Assembly (NCBI RefSeq): GCF_020184175.1
Contig: NC_065531.1
Coordinates: 21,845,213 to 21,909,212 of the forward strand
DNA length: 64,000 bases
Direction of reading: 5' to 3'
Origin: Aphis gossypii
Taxonomy: Eukaryota; Arthropoda; Insecta; Hemiptera; Aphididae
Positions 42,660-55,080 of the stretch are shown here, piece by piece. The position numbers and the translations under genes are program-made. The first letter of the stretch is position 1; each line of letters opens with the position of its first letter. A model generated the notes under the pieces. It saw nothing but the letters and a program-made list of their open reading frames with translations. It had not been told where the DNA came from and searched no databases.

Positions 42660-42824
42660 CTACAAAACCGGCATAGCACCGTGGACGTGCATTCAACGGA
42701 TGAGCCACTGTTTGATCCGTGTCCATCGTTTTGGGGCTTTTGCGTTTCACGTACGTTCAGCAGGAGACACGCCAAAAAATAGCTGTCAAAGTGACCGAAA
42801 TAGTCAAATTTGAAATGGCGATCG
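42660..42824 (+). other. MGAT2 leader exon with an upstream open frame and the first 10 coding bases
   Basis: A strong acceptor (long T run then actattttcag) ends at 42659 and a gtagga donor starts at 42825. The exon holds most of a 5' leader plus ATG GCG ATC G of MGAT2 (42815-42824, context GAAATGG, a purine at -3 and G at +4). In the frame of the first exon base, 40 codons are open (LQNRHSTVDVHS...RRHAKK) to TAG at 42780-42782, 32 nt before the MGAT2 ATG. A splice to either candidate first exon upstream would give that frame its own ATG. The frame of the MGAT2 ATG has a TGA at 42713 and no earlier ATG, which supports the chosen start. Confidence 0.65.
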
Positions 42825-45800
42825 GTAGGATATATTATACATATATTTTAAACACACTTTTTCTCACGACATCGTTTTAACATCGGACGGCGTGTATGAA
42901 CTGTCTATTACATATTATAACGATGCCGTATAACGTATATAATAGTTATTAGTTAATATATTAATATGCACAAATATTGTATAGTATTATAATATAATAT
43001 GTTTTGCTATCGTGCATATATAAATATAGACGTGGTGCGGACGTTTCGACAGAAATTCATCGCCGTGTGTCGGAAACTGGGCATCGGCGTGTGTTTGCGC
43101 ACCGTCATTTTGATATTTTGTCTCACGTTCTTCTGGGTACAGATGCACATGTCTGACGTGGCCGACAATGAAACGTTACAGATACTGGCCAAGCCGGACG
43201 GACTGCTGGACGCTAATGATTCTATGCTCCAACTGGTTCCACAGGTGCGATTTATAAGTGCATACGAACAACAATACTATTTTATACCTATATAGTATAC
43301 ACGTAATGCGTGTACGGCGTATGTCGTGAATATTATACGTAGGAGTTCCATTGCAGATACCTATATCATGCGCGTGTTATTATCGTGTAACATTCATTAA
43401 TGCGTATTATATCTGATTTTAAATGGGTATATATTTTTTTAAGTTACACAGTTCTTACGTTCAGAGTGATAACTGATTAAACAATTATTAGTTAAATTCA
43501 ATTCAATTCTCGGTATATACTAATGTGATGGCTTCCCTTTGGTCATATGGAAAACATCTAATCGTTAATCAAATTTATTTATCCCGTCCTTGGTCGCGTA
43601 GTATCACTTATAATCAAATTCGCGTCGATTTTATTTCCGAATTAGGTAATCGCATGATTTTAGATCCGGAACCTAGGAAGTTAGGGGTAAAGCAAATGAT
43701 TCGTTAAAAACAACCTCTACCTACAGCCATATTCGTTCTATTAATATAGTGTTTTCGAAAAATTTTATAATATTTTGGGTTTAACTCATCGAGTTCTCCA
43801 AATGATCAGCGATACTCTGCAGGGTTACATTTTTTAAATTACAAAATATTTTTACTTTTTATTTATTCGTATAAATTAAAATATTTACTCTTTTAAAACG
43901 GTTTATTTATTTGATGTTCTATTAAATTAATAAGTTATTATGCTCAGATTTCTGAACAGATAAATATTAGTATTATATAAGTATTATTTACTGGGTATTT
44001 CACTGTTTATTTTATAAATTATAAGTGTATTCAAATTCTGGTTTATAGAATTTTCAAGCATACATATTTAATGATTTTGTTTCAAATACATAGATTATGT
44101 ATCTACACTATTTAAAAAATGTTCTGTAGTAAACCTATATTTTATTTCAAATAAAATTTACCTTTATTTCTCTTTTAATTGTTAATCAGATGTCGTTTTT
44201 GAAAATATTAATGTATAAGTATCTGAATTGAAATTCAAACAAGTAGTTTAAAATTTATTTATCTTGAATAATAAATACAAGATCTATCCAGTATTACGTC
44301 AATTTTGTATTTTTATAAAACCATTATAAGGAATATTATATTTAGTATTTATATTTTAATAACCTAGTAACTACTCTTTCAAGTTTTTATTTAGTTACAT
44401 AAACATGTTCTAAAATATCAGATGTTAAACGATTTACAAACAGGATGGTTTCTATTTGCTACTTTTTACAATCTCTAAATTAGTGACATATATAAGTTAT
44501 TAAAACCAATGGGTAAAAATAAAATTTTTTATTTTTTGGGAGAGGATAGGCTTACACATATCGTGGCTTTACGCAACATACGTTAAGATACCCAGTACCC
44601 ACGGATCTATACAGGAGATTATTTAAATGGTGCAAACAATTTGTATGGTTCAAAACTTTACTTTAATAAAAACAAGGATTTTAATCAATTAATTATTTAT
44701 CGTCGTTAAAGAAAAAAATATTTTTGTTTTCACTTATCGCGATCATACTTGTTGAATTATTCTGCATAATGACTAGAGCTATAGAATCTCGATTGCAGAT
44801 TAATATATAGGTTTGTATGTAATTATATATTATTTATTTATTTAACATTTTATATGGATATTTAATTTTTTTATGATACATTTCGGTGGTTTTATTATAG
44901 CTTTAAAATTTTAATAATATATTTTTTTTACTTTTAATTAATACATTACGTATTTATATTTTTATGCCAAAAAAATGTTCTATTTACTTTAGTATTCTTA
45001 CCCAAATAAAGTACTTTTTTCTTGTAATCAAAATTTGAATAATCTAATCTATATTCACGTATAATATAATCTGTTTCATGCTTTTTTAATAATATATATG
45101 CGCTATACTACTCTATTTATAATATATGTGTATACCGGATATTTGAAGTCAAATCGCAAGCGGATACGCGTGTTCAATTTTGTTTCCCCCATACGATATA
45201 ATATTGTATCGATTTTAATACATATCCGCATAATAATCATATCGAGCTTACACGTAGGTTATACGTGTATACTGTATACTATACACCTTATGATAGTATA
45301 TGCTGTATAAAGATATTAGATGTATTCATTATTCATATATATATATATCAATATAACCATGATGTGTATGTCATCGTAACCAGTGGTAGATATAAAAGTT
45401 AAATGTCAGGGCCCCGACATATAAGTATAATATCATTTGACTTTATAAGTGCAAAACGGATCCGATAGTTTAATATCGTATACAAGACTTCTGTTATATT
45501 AAACCAAATTTCAGTAAGATGTAGAACGTAGGTATCTCATTGGAATCTATTGACTAAATGGATGCATGTTGAATTTGATTTTATAAAAAACATATTCTTC
45601 TATCGTACCATTTTTTTTTTATATTCTAATTTTGTATTTATATATTTTTTTTGTATATAGCATTTGCACAAGTACTTGGTGGCGTTACCTCAGCGTGACC
45701 GTCCGCACCAGGCCATATTACCCGGAAATGCCAGTGAACAGGTTGCGACGGCAGTCAGTCTGAATGCATCTGAAATACGACGTCTGATCGATCAGCAAAA

Positions 45801-48800
45801 TTCCAAACAGATCGTGCTCAACGAAGATGTGTTTGGCCCGTTACAAAACGATTCTCTAGTCATTGTCATACAAGTATGCAACCAAATTATTTGATGTGAT
45901 ATAATATGTACCTATATACATTATACATTTATGCATGCACAGACGCTGAGTGCATACTCATGTATTATAATTAATTCATACTACCTATATACAGAAATGC
46001 CATTCGCTTGTGTTCGCGTGTAATGTTTATTATTCTTATCCTTATTAACTATACAATATATAAATAATATAATAAGATTCATTATACGTTTCCAAATAAG
46101 TATTGAACGCATCTAACGACCCGGAAAATTATTGACTGTAATGATATGGTATTGTAATATTACCATAATACTATGCCACTATATGGCCTGTATATGATTT
46201 ATGTCGAACACTGTTTATCGTTGATTATATTGGTTGTTCTATAGGTCCACACTCGTATTATGTATCTTCGGCACACTATAGTGAGTCTGGCAAGGGCGCG
46301 AGGCATTGAAAATGCATTGCTAATATTCAGTCACGACCATTATGACGAACAAATAAACGAGCTGATACAGATGATAGACTTTTGCAAAACCATGCAGATA
46401 TTTTATCCGTATTCTATACAAACGCATCCGGTTTCATTTCCTGGTGAATCTCCGGAAGACTGCCCCAGAGACATTACCAAATCAGAGTAATTATTTCATT
46501 AACATTTAATATTTGTTGTAATATAGTATACGTTAATGACATTGAAAAATACTGCACCCTCCTTATACCTAAGTCAAGTCATATCATTATATATTATAAT
46601 GATCTCAACGTTTTTTTTTCTTTGCGGCACATAGTGCGATTAAACGAAAGTGTACCAACGCCATGCATCCGGATCAATACGGCCATTATCGAGAGGCGAA
46701 ATTCACCCAAACCAAACACCATTGGTGGTGGAAAGCAAACAGAGTGTTCAATGAGTTGGACGTCGTCAGTAATTACTCAGGTATAATATAACGGATTTAT
46801 CGCTTGTTCCTGGACCTCGAATGTGTGGTAAATTCTGAGGTGGTATATTTGTAATCTATACATTTTAACGGTGGTCGAAAATTTACGTCGGTTTATTTTT
46901 GTCACAAGAGTTGCAATATTATCAATATAATATATTTATACATTGGATACATGATGGTTAGACAAGCACGACTATCTCCATTTTTCTTTGAATTAATAAA
47001 TTTTAATTTGGAAAGTTTTTAGTATATTTTATTATATATTTTTTTTTTTTGAGGGGGGGGGGTTGTTTCGAGACTTAAACATCTTAAAACTATTATCTAT
47101 GAATTGGCCGAACGACATTTATATATCGTTAACGTGTAATTTTCAGGCCCGATTTTATTTTTGGAAGACGACCATTATGTAGCAGAAGATTTCATATACA
47201 TGTTAAAGTTGATGGAAAAATCGTGTAGCGTGACGTGCCCACAGTGCAGTATATTGTCGTTAGGGACATACTTGAAAACTTACAATTTTTATGGAGAAGC
47301 AAAGGTACGTTACAATATTTTTATATTTATAGATATATATGATAACCTTGACCCCCATGAAATTAATGTTGAATTTAATATGTTGTTAATGGATGACAAT
47401 TTTTTCATTATGAATGCTGCGGTTTTGGATCGATTTTGAAACACACACAATACATTACATAAATGTATAAAAAAAAATCGACTTATTATAGAAGGATATT
47501 TTAAGGGTAATACGTCGACAGCAAATATTTGCTGCAGAATTAACACCGCCGTCTTGGAGTTTTAAAATAGTTCCTTCATTTTCACATTATGATAAGGTTA
47601 AACAGTTTTCCTTACTTGTACCTGTATATTTTTTTTTGCATGCGTGAATTATTATCTTGATGTTACCTCTAATCGTATTATTTATTCCAATAACCCAATT
47701 TTAATTTTCATAATTTTTTCCATCGTATATTACTAATTGAACCCGCCAAAAAATGTCTTTTTTCATGTTCGGCATAAAAATATCTGCATGCACATTATTG
47801 CATACATGCCTATACCATAATCGTTACCGGTTTGATGTAATTTAAAAAAGTCCAACTTATTATTGTACGCTTTTTGCCCGGTTACATTTTTCTTACTTTT
47901 TTCATCTCACACACCTCAAAGTGTGTAACATGAATCTAAAATGTTTTAGAACGCAGATTATTGAGAATAAATTTGTTTCATAAGTATATGTAGTAATTTA
48001 GGTGCATTAACCTTGAACTGTTGGTTGTTAGAAGCCTCCACGCGACTTGCCCATCCTGCAGTTTTTCAATACGTTTAATTTAAGGAATAAGGTAAAATGT
48101 ATTCCTATCGGCTATAAATTTTAATTCGTTTTGTGTTATTGGTAATTTACTAATTACAATTAATTAGTGGACATGTACCTAACCATCTAAATAAATAAAA
48201 CTGTTTGAATTGCATTACTATAACCATACAATTATTTTGCCAATTCATGCGTGGATGTGTGTATTGATCATACTTAATACATTCGAATGTCTGTTTTGCA
48301 CGATTAATAATATTTGTTCAGGGTTTAGTATTGGCCAGTTTATAATTTAAATTTCTCTTAAACTGATTAATCAAACTAATGAAGTTTACCTTTTAATTTT
48401 ATTTAGTTTGCTTAATTATTACTATATACTAAGAGAGAGTAAAATAAAAAATAATTTAAATACAAGTTACATAATATATCAATTTATTGAAATCGTTAAA
48501 AGTATTTAAATATATAATATATATTGCATCATTCCTAAAAATAGAATTTTAAAGTTATAATAGTAATTAAAATAGTGCTAAGTTTGTTACTTGAAATAAG
48601 TTAAGTTAATTCAATTTTTGTTTCCCATAACAATTTATTTTTCATACAAAATAAATTGATAAAGTACTTAATTTGTAATGTATAGCATTCCTGATAGTAT
48701 AACAATACAGACCAAATAATAATAATAATTGTATTGAACTTGCTATTTTAAATAAATTTAAAAGTAAACAATATTTTTAATATTAAGAAACTTTTAAAAT

Positions 48801-50517
48801 ATATAAAATATTATTATTTTTTTTTTATTTCTTTGAAGTTTCAATTTTTATAATGCGATTGCTGATCGTGTATTTTTTTTCAAGCATGGTATGAAATTCT
48901 TCAAATAGTTCATATTATCCAATTATTCGTGGTTTTATGAGACTAAATGCTAATAGTTAGGTACCAAAATTAATTTTGATTATTAGTATGATTTGTTTGC
49001 TCGCTTAAAGTTGTAAGTTATTGTGGTGTTTTATATTTTTCCTTTGATTTTTGATTTTATTAAATTTATAACTATTAATCAGTTTTATGGAAGAAAATAG
49101 CATAATTTATCATTTATACATTGGGTTATTATATTAATTATTAAGCTTTTAGTTTCTAGGATTGTTTCTATAAAACTCATAAAATCTATAAAAAAAAAAC
49201 CTTTTATGTTTGTTGTTTTTCTCTTTCCTTTTTGAAACTTGTTACCATTATTGTTGATTTTGATAAAAATATTATTTAATGGATTTTTTGGTCTACAATC
49301 CTATAACTTAAAAGTATATAATATAGTATTCTATGATAGGTATATATTTGTTTGATTGACATATAATAAATTAAATTTTCTACTATTAATTTATATGATA
49401 TACTCTTTGGGTAATACTTTATCATATTATGTTATTTTTATACCTTAACTGTTCTAATCATGTTAATCTGGATATTTAAATATTTAATGTAATAACAATT
49501 ATTAGTTATGTGTGGCATTAATTACATATTATATTATAACTCTTAAATTAGATGTTAATAAAAATCAGAGAACTTAAAATAACTACTCATTACTTAAGGT
49601 TTTTTTACTTCTTATTAATTTGTTTTATGTGTTTTTTGTTAAGTTTTTACACTATGAATGTACTTTATAAATTTAAATTAACATCTATTGATTTAAAAAC
49701 TAAAAGAGGTTAATTAATAATAAATTCTTAATAGTTGACTCTTTTCAGAGGTTGCAATAAGAATGTTGTATTTATTTAACAGTAGCTGGTTCTTGAACTA
49801 CTTTAGTTAATGTATTGCATTGTAATTGCATATCATACCTTAGCTAATATTATTAGTTATATGATTGTTTTGATTATAATAAAGTTTTTTTAAGCATGTA
49901 GTTTTATTGTTACATTTTGTGTTAGATTTTTAAATAATAAATAAAAAAAACAAATTTTTAAATTATATATTTGTTTAAATAAAATTTAAACTTATTTTAT
50001 TTGTATGATATTTAAAACATTTTAGGCCGAAATTTCTCAATGGATTAGCAGCAAGCATAATATGGGTATGGCGTATAATAGAACTGTTTGGAAACAGTTT
50101 GTTGACTGTGCTGACACATTTTGCAAGTATGATGATTACAACTGGGATTGGAGTTTGCAGAGTGTATCCAATAATTGTCTTAGCCACGAATTTAAAGTGT
50201 TTGTACTCAAAGCTCCTAGAGTATTTCATATTGGTGAATGGTAAGTGATCATAAAATTAAAATACTTACTTTAAAAATAATAATGTAAATCATTTTTCTC
50301 GTATAGTGGTGTTCATCATAAAAAAAGTTGTTTTGATATGGCACTCATAGCTAAAGTTCAAAAACTGCTTAGTTCGGTGTACAAATATCTATATCCAGAG
50401 AAGTTGGAAGTAACCTATACTCCAATCAAAAAAAAGGTACTACGCAAAGGAAATGGCGGATGGGGTGATGTGCGTGACCATGAACTATGTTTGCGAATGG
50501 TAAACCGCCAATGGTGA
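42815..50517 (+). CDS. Mgat2: Alpha-1,6-mannosyl-glycoprotein 2-beta-N-acetylglucosaminyltransferase (GnT-II), complete, eight coding exons
   Basis: GnT-II adds beta-1,2-GlcNAc from UDP-GlcNAc to the alpha-1,6 mannose arm of N-glycans in the medial Golgi, the step that commits to complex glycans (family GT16). Coding exons: 42815-42824, 43030-43244, 45661-45873, 46245-46486, 46635-46780, 47147-47304, 50026-50240, 50307-50517. All introns are GT-AG and all phases match (1410 nt, 469 residues, close to the usual 450). Residues 1-21 are a short basic cytoplasmic tail, about 22-41 a membrane anchor (VILIFCLTFFWV), then a stem, then the catalytic domain. Landmarks are HYREAK and KHHWWWK in exon 5, the metal/nucleotide-sugar acidic motif FLEDDHYV at about 280-287, LSLGTY, NMGMAY, YDDYNWDWSLQ, HIGECGVHHKKSC and the C-terminal NGGWGDVRDHELC. 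Several N-x-S/T sites are present. Starting instead at the unspliced ATG at 42999 would add ten residues, but the in-phase donor and acceptor favour 42815. The 66-nt last intron is short, and those of 2.4 and 2.7 kb show nothing coding. Confidence 0.93.
43245..45660 (+). other. MGAT2 intron, 2.4 kb
   Basis: No nested gene is supported. Open frames at 43525-43707 and 45098-45310 (plus) have no motifs. A near-palindrome, atgtcagggccccgacat, lies at 45403-45420, in a less A+T-rich patch that may be a transposon scrap. Confidence 0.5.
47305..50025 (+). other. MGAT2 intron, 2.7 kb
   Basis: A+T-rich, with no nested gene or element recognised. It begins with gtacgt and ends with acattttag. The frame of the preceding exon runs on for about 45 codons into the intron by chance. 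Confidence 0.6.
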
Positions 50518-51330
50518 CATTTGGCACCTAGTATTTAATATTTATTATATTAAAGAAATAGATCAAGTTCCTATATTATGGAGTATAGACCTCCTAAACG
50601 TGTAGACATAATATGCAATACTGTAATATTGTAATAGGTATGTATTATTGTGTCTATGCTTGAACCAAGTCTTATTTATTGTATTGTTTTTATTATTATT
50701 ATTATTATTACCTATTTATTTTTGTTCAGTTATTATTTTTTTATTGGGTGAAATTTGATTTTTATGTAATGCGTTGCCATAATTGCGCTCAAGAGTTTTT
50801 ATTTTTTTGTAGTAAGGCAACTATTATAAGTTATATTTAAGGCTCGATAACTAATACATTATTTATATATTAATGTATTTATAATATTTTTTAAACATCA
50901 CTGTTGGTTTTATTTGATGTGAATTTATATACCACAGTGATTTTTGAAATATACTGTTGGAATAACTAATAAGTTTTATATTGACACAAAAAATAAATAC
51001 TTAATTTTTATCCAATTTACCATACCAATTTTTGTATGGTTTTCAGAGTTCTTCAATGAAGTATATCTTATTATGTTATATTAAATATGTATTTTGTATT
51101 TCATAATTATTTAGCTTCAGCATTCCATTATCTATTAAACATATTATTAGAACATAATAGGATAAAAATTTAAATTAAAATGTGCAACTCTGAGATTAAC
51201 TTTCTAGTCATTTTAAGTCAATATTTAACTATTAGTTGCCTTCATTTTCCAACTATCAATAGTCATTAGGTTAAGTTTCAAATGCAATTGTAATATAAAA
51301 GAATTACATGAAAATAAATGTGTGAATTCC
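50518..51330 (+). other. MGAT2 3' untranslated region, end uncertain
   Basis: After the TGA at 50515-50517, candidate poly(A) signals are ATTAAA at 50549-50554 and AATAAA at 50992-50997 and 51313-51318. A+T-rich sequence makes such hexamers common, so the true cleavage site cannot be chosen from sequence alone. Confidence 0.4.
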
Positions 51331-53690
51331 CTTTATCTTATTATTATTATATATATATATTATATATATCATATATTACTTTCCAATTTAGATGTACTTG
51401 GAAAAAATTACTCAAATCTCTAAATCAAAAAAAAAAAAAAAAATCATCTGTAAATTCAAACAAATTTCATATAAAAATAGGTGTTGCTTAAAATGTATGT
51501 TATTTAGTATAACAGGATCTATAATAACTATAAAATAATTATTTCTGAAGCAATTTTAGTTATAGTCTCCGACCTCTTGTCTGTTCTATTAATCCTTATT
51601 TATTTTATATTTCATTATATAGATAATATGTCTTAGTTACGGACTATGAGCGACATGCGTATGACATAACTACATAATACACTAGATTCTAAAAATACAA
51701 GATTAATATTTATTAAAGGTTATATTTCTATTATACTTTATTTACATCAACACAATATTAACATCTAACGATGCAGTTTTATCTTGGTATTTTAAAATAT
51801 TAAATAATTTTTTAACAGAAATTTATTGTTTTTATTTATACATGGAACATAATATACATTTTATTTTTTTAATAACAAAATAAATGATTCAGAATAAAAG
51901 TTAGGTTATTTAAGTACATATTTTTAAAATATTTATCAAGCTATAATGGGTGAAAAAAATATGATAATTGCATCGTTCAATGTCCTTTTGTGTTATAATT
52001 TACAACCGTGTTCGTTCTAATAATTACACCTTGGTTGAACATGACTGGTAATAATATACATATATATTTTTATACTTACTTAACTAATGATTAATCATTA
52101 CTTTGATGTCAAAATTATTTATATTACATTTTAAAATTAATTGGTAATTATAAACCAACAATATTGGTTTTCATTTAAAATTAGCTTCTTCCTGAATAAT
52201 CTTTACAACTCAAACATTGATAGTACTTATGATTGTATTGAAGTATATTTATTAATTATTATTCGTACTAATCATATATAAATATCATTTCAACTATAAT
52301 ACTCTTAAATTGTATTGATATATTTTAGTAATAATGTAATTATATTATATTTATTATTTATATAACTACTATATTATGCTAAATTATGAATTGGAATCCA
52401 AGTTATGTTTTTTTAGTACAATTTAAAAGTAAATATTTTTAATTGAATCAATATTTTTGAAAGGTGATTATTATAAAACCAAAAATAATTCAATATTATA
52501 TTTACTGTTACAATTGAATACAATGATAGTATAAATTAAGAAACATAAGAACCATTAATATGCCATGTATCAATATATATATTGTATATTATATTCAACT
52601 AGTCAAATATGCTCAATAAAATGTATGTTCACAGCAACTAATATTAAAAAATAAATTTATTCACACAGCTTGAACAGAAATCAATGGTATATTATTTGCT
52701 TTAAAAAAACCATCTCACATTTCAAAACTTATTTATTTAATTTTAATCTATTCTCATATATCAATTTCTAAAATACAGGAAGTGGAATATTAAATTTTTT
52801 TTTATTGTTATTACTTAACTTAATATGCACACTATTGAATAATTAGTCATTTAGAAAATGTATTTTGTGTGCCTCACTATCTGGGCTTTAAATCGTTTGG
52901 TATATACTTAACTATATATATTAATTAATAATCCATATGTGATATATTTTATACCTAAATCAAATTATTATTTATTCATAAATGTATTTTTCATATTAAA
53001 CTACTAGAATTTGCTATAATCAAAGCATACCGCACCCCTCCCCCTCCCCCCCAATCAACAACCAAATTGGTGCCATGATTGGTGCTTACCAGTGAGTATA
53101 ATAATAATATAATCGTATATAATAATTAATATTATATGAACAATGTTATTACCTTATATTGATTTTAATGAATTAAATTTTGTGAAAAAAAAATTAAAAT
53201 ATAACAGTTTCAGTACATGTTGATAGATTGACATAATATATATATATTTTTTATGTATTTATTATTTACATTTTAATGAAATATAGATTTTGATTTGTAT
53301 TTCATCAATGATATTATTTATTAGCTATAGGTAAGAAAGCCCAATTGGTTAATTGATAAGTTATTTTGAATGGTATATACTTTTGCAATATGATATTCAA
53401 TACGTTTATGTGTGATAATATATGAATAAGCTTTGTACAAATAACATAAATATTATGATGAATATTTTCGCGTTTTTACATGTACTGTATAATAAACTAA
53501 ATAAACTAATAAACTGCTATTCCTACATATTTTGTGATGTTTGATTTCAAAAACTTTATTAATATTTAAAATAATTTTTATGCAAAAATAATGATTATAA
53601 TATTAATTATAGTTATGAATTTTAAATATTCATATCGATGATTATTGGCTTCAGTAATTTATAATCACGGTAAAAATAATTAAGATCAGG
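51331..53690. other. Intergenic A+T-rich DNA
   Basis: (TA)n/(ATT)n simple sequence at about 51340-51372. A C-rich run at about 53034-53053 sits beside short ccaa/ttgg repeats, possibly an old transposon end. No supported gene. Confidence 0.5.
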
Positions 53691-55080
53691 TTGTTACGAA
53701 CAAAAAAAAAAGTCAGCAAGTGGGTACCGCTCTGCTGTACATTAGGAGGTGGGGTGGACCTCAGACTAGGGTAGGTTAAATTTGAATGCAATGATAGGTA
53801 TCATTGTATACGAAAAACGATTCTGAACGGAGATGATTTGTTAGTCTAGAATATTTAACGTTAGATATAAATACAAACAATTTTATAAATTTTGAACTAC
53901 AAAATAATTTGCAAATATTCATGATTTTGACGAATTTTTGTCGAAATTTGAACTTCAAATGCTAATAAAAAAAATTGTGCCTATGTATTCTTATAATTCT
54001 TTAATCATTGTAAGAATAACATATGAGGAACTTTGTATACAATTTTCAAGTATTTTGATTGGGCCAAAAAAATTTTATCGACTCTTCAAAAAAATTTTTC
54101 AGAAAAATTGAAAATTTCAGTTGTCTATAAATAGCTCAAAAAAACTCAAAATATTTTGAAAGTTAAATCATGTAAAGAACATACCAATCTAAATAACTGG
54201 TAAATTTTTCAAGTATTTACGACTTATACTTTTTAAATAATAACAAATATTTAAAATCGTTTGAGGATAAATCGTTATCGTTACGCGATTTCGTAAAAAT
54301 TTAAAATTCAAACGCACTTAAAATTTTTCCTATAATGATGCTTCGAGTTTTCTCTATAGCTACTTGAAGAAATACCTATGGAATACTTAGTGTTGTATTT
54401 TTAATCCTTAGTTATAAACACAACAAGTTTTATGATTTTTCAACTTCAAAATTACTTGCAAATTTTCGCATTTTCGACAGATTTCGTAAAAATTTGAACT
54501 ATAAACGCTATTATAAAAAAAATTGTGACTAACGATTTTTAATTTATTTTAGCTACAATAAAAACAACTCATAAGGAACCTTGTATTAAATTTTCAAGTT
54601 TTTTTGGTCATCCAAAATTTTTTTACCGACACTTCAAAAAAAAATTCGCATAAAAATCGAAAATTTCAGTGGTCTATAAATAACTCAAAAAAAGTCAAAA
54701 ATGTTTGAAAATTTAACTGTATATAGATAACACTAACATAAACATTTGGTGAAAGTTTCAAGTATTTACAGTGATTTGTTTTTGAATTACAACCATATAA
54801 AAAAATCGATTCAGTCGAAAACTGGTTTTGCGTAAAAATTCCCGTTTTTCCGTCATTTTTTTTTTTGTTTTTCCGTATTTTTTTGAAAACTGTTGAAAAA
54901 GGTTTACTTTTTACCTCTATAATGCACCAAGGATATTCACTTTTCCATCGGAAACCACCCCCGAAGTTTGAAATTGAAGCATTATTTCGACTAGTTATGC
55001 TGTACACAGACACAAAAAAAAAAAAAAAAACATACATCATTGTAAAATCAATACATTCATCACTCCGTTCAGAATCTAAA
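53691..55080. mobile_element. Inverted-repeat-bounded repetitive element with a diverged internal tandem duplication
   Basis: GATTCTGAACGGAG at 53819-53832 recurs inverted at 55063-55076. Between them, two stretches about 550 bp apart share the same order of words: (a) a 'ttgaact...aaaatt.ttgcaaat.ttc...gattt.gt..aaatttgaac' block at 53890-53960 and again at 54440-54505; (b) 'tttcagt.gtctataaata.ctcaaaaaa' at 54115 and at 54665; (c) 'tttcaagtatttac' at 54217 and 54757. The left flank (agtcagcaagtgggtacc..., from about 53711) looks like part of the same family. Nothing inside codes for a recognisable protein. The 124-residue minus-strand frame (54666-55040) is built from repeat DNA and homopolymers. 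I believe this is an abundant aphid repeat, but its class is unknown to me. Confidence 0.6.

Noticed and set aside
42999..43029. ATG at 42999 as MGAT2 start (adds MFCYRAYINI)
   Set aside because: An acceptor (atatag) at 43024-43029 joins in phase to ATGGCGATCG at 42815-42824, which has a good start context and a donor. The unspliced start cannot be fully excluded.
43525..43707. Plus-strand 60-residue frame in MGAT2 intron
   Set aside because: No homology motif, lies wholly inside an intron of a complete gene, no splice context.
45403..45420. Near-palindrome atgtcagggccccgacat in an MGAT2 intron as part of a miniature element
   Set aside because: No second terminus or target duplication could be found nearby.
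47305..47439. Continuation of the MGAT2 exon-6 frame past 47304
   Set aside because: It passes a consensus gtacgt donor, loses all similarity to the family, and the next family motifs (NMGMAY, YDDYNWDW) resume in phase at 50026.
54666..55040. Minus-strand open frame of 124 residues, the longest in the window
   Set aside because: It lies inside the repeat element, is built partly of homopolymer runs (Phe and Lys/Asn stretches), and the same DNA shows the internal duplication of the repeat. No protein motif.
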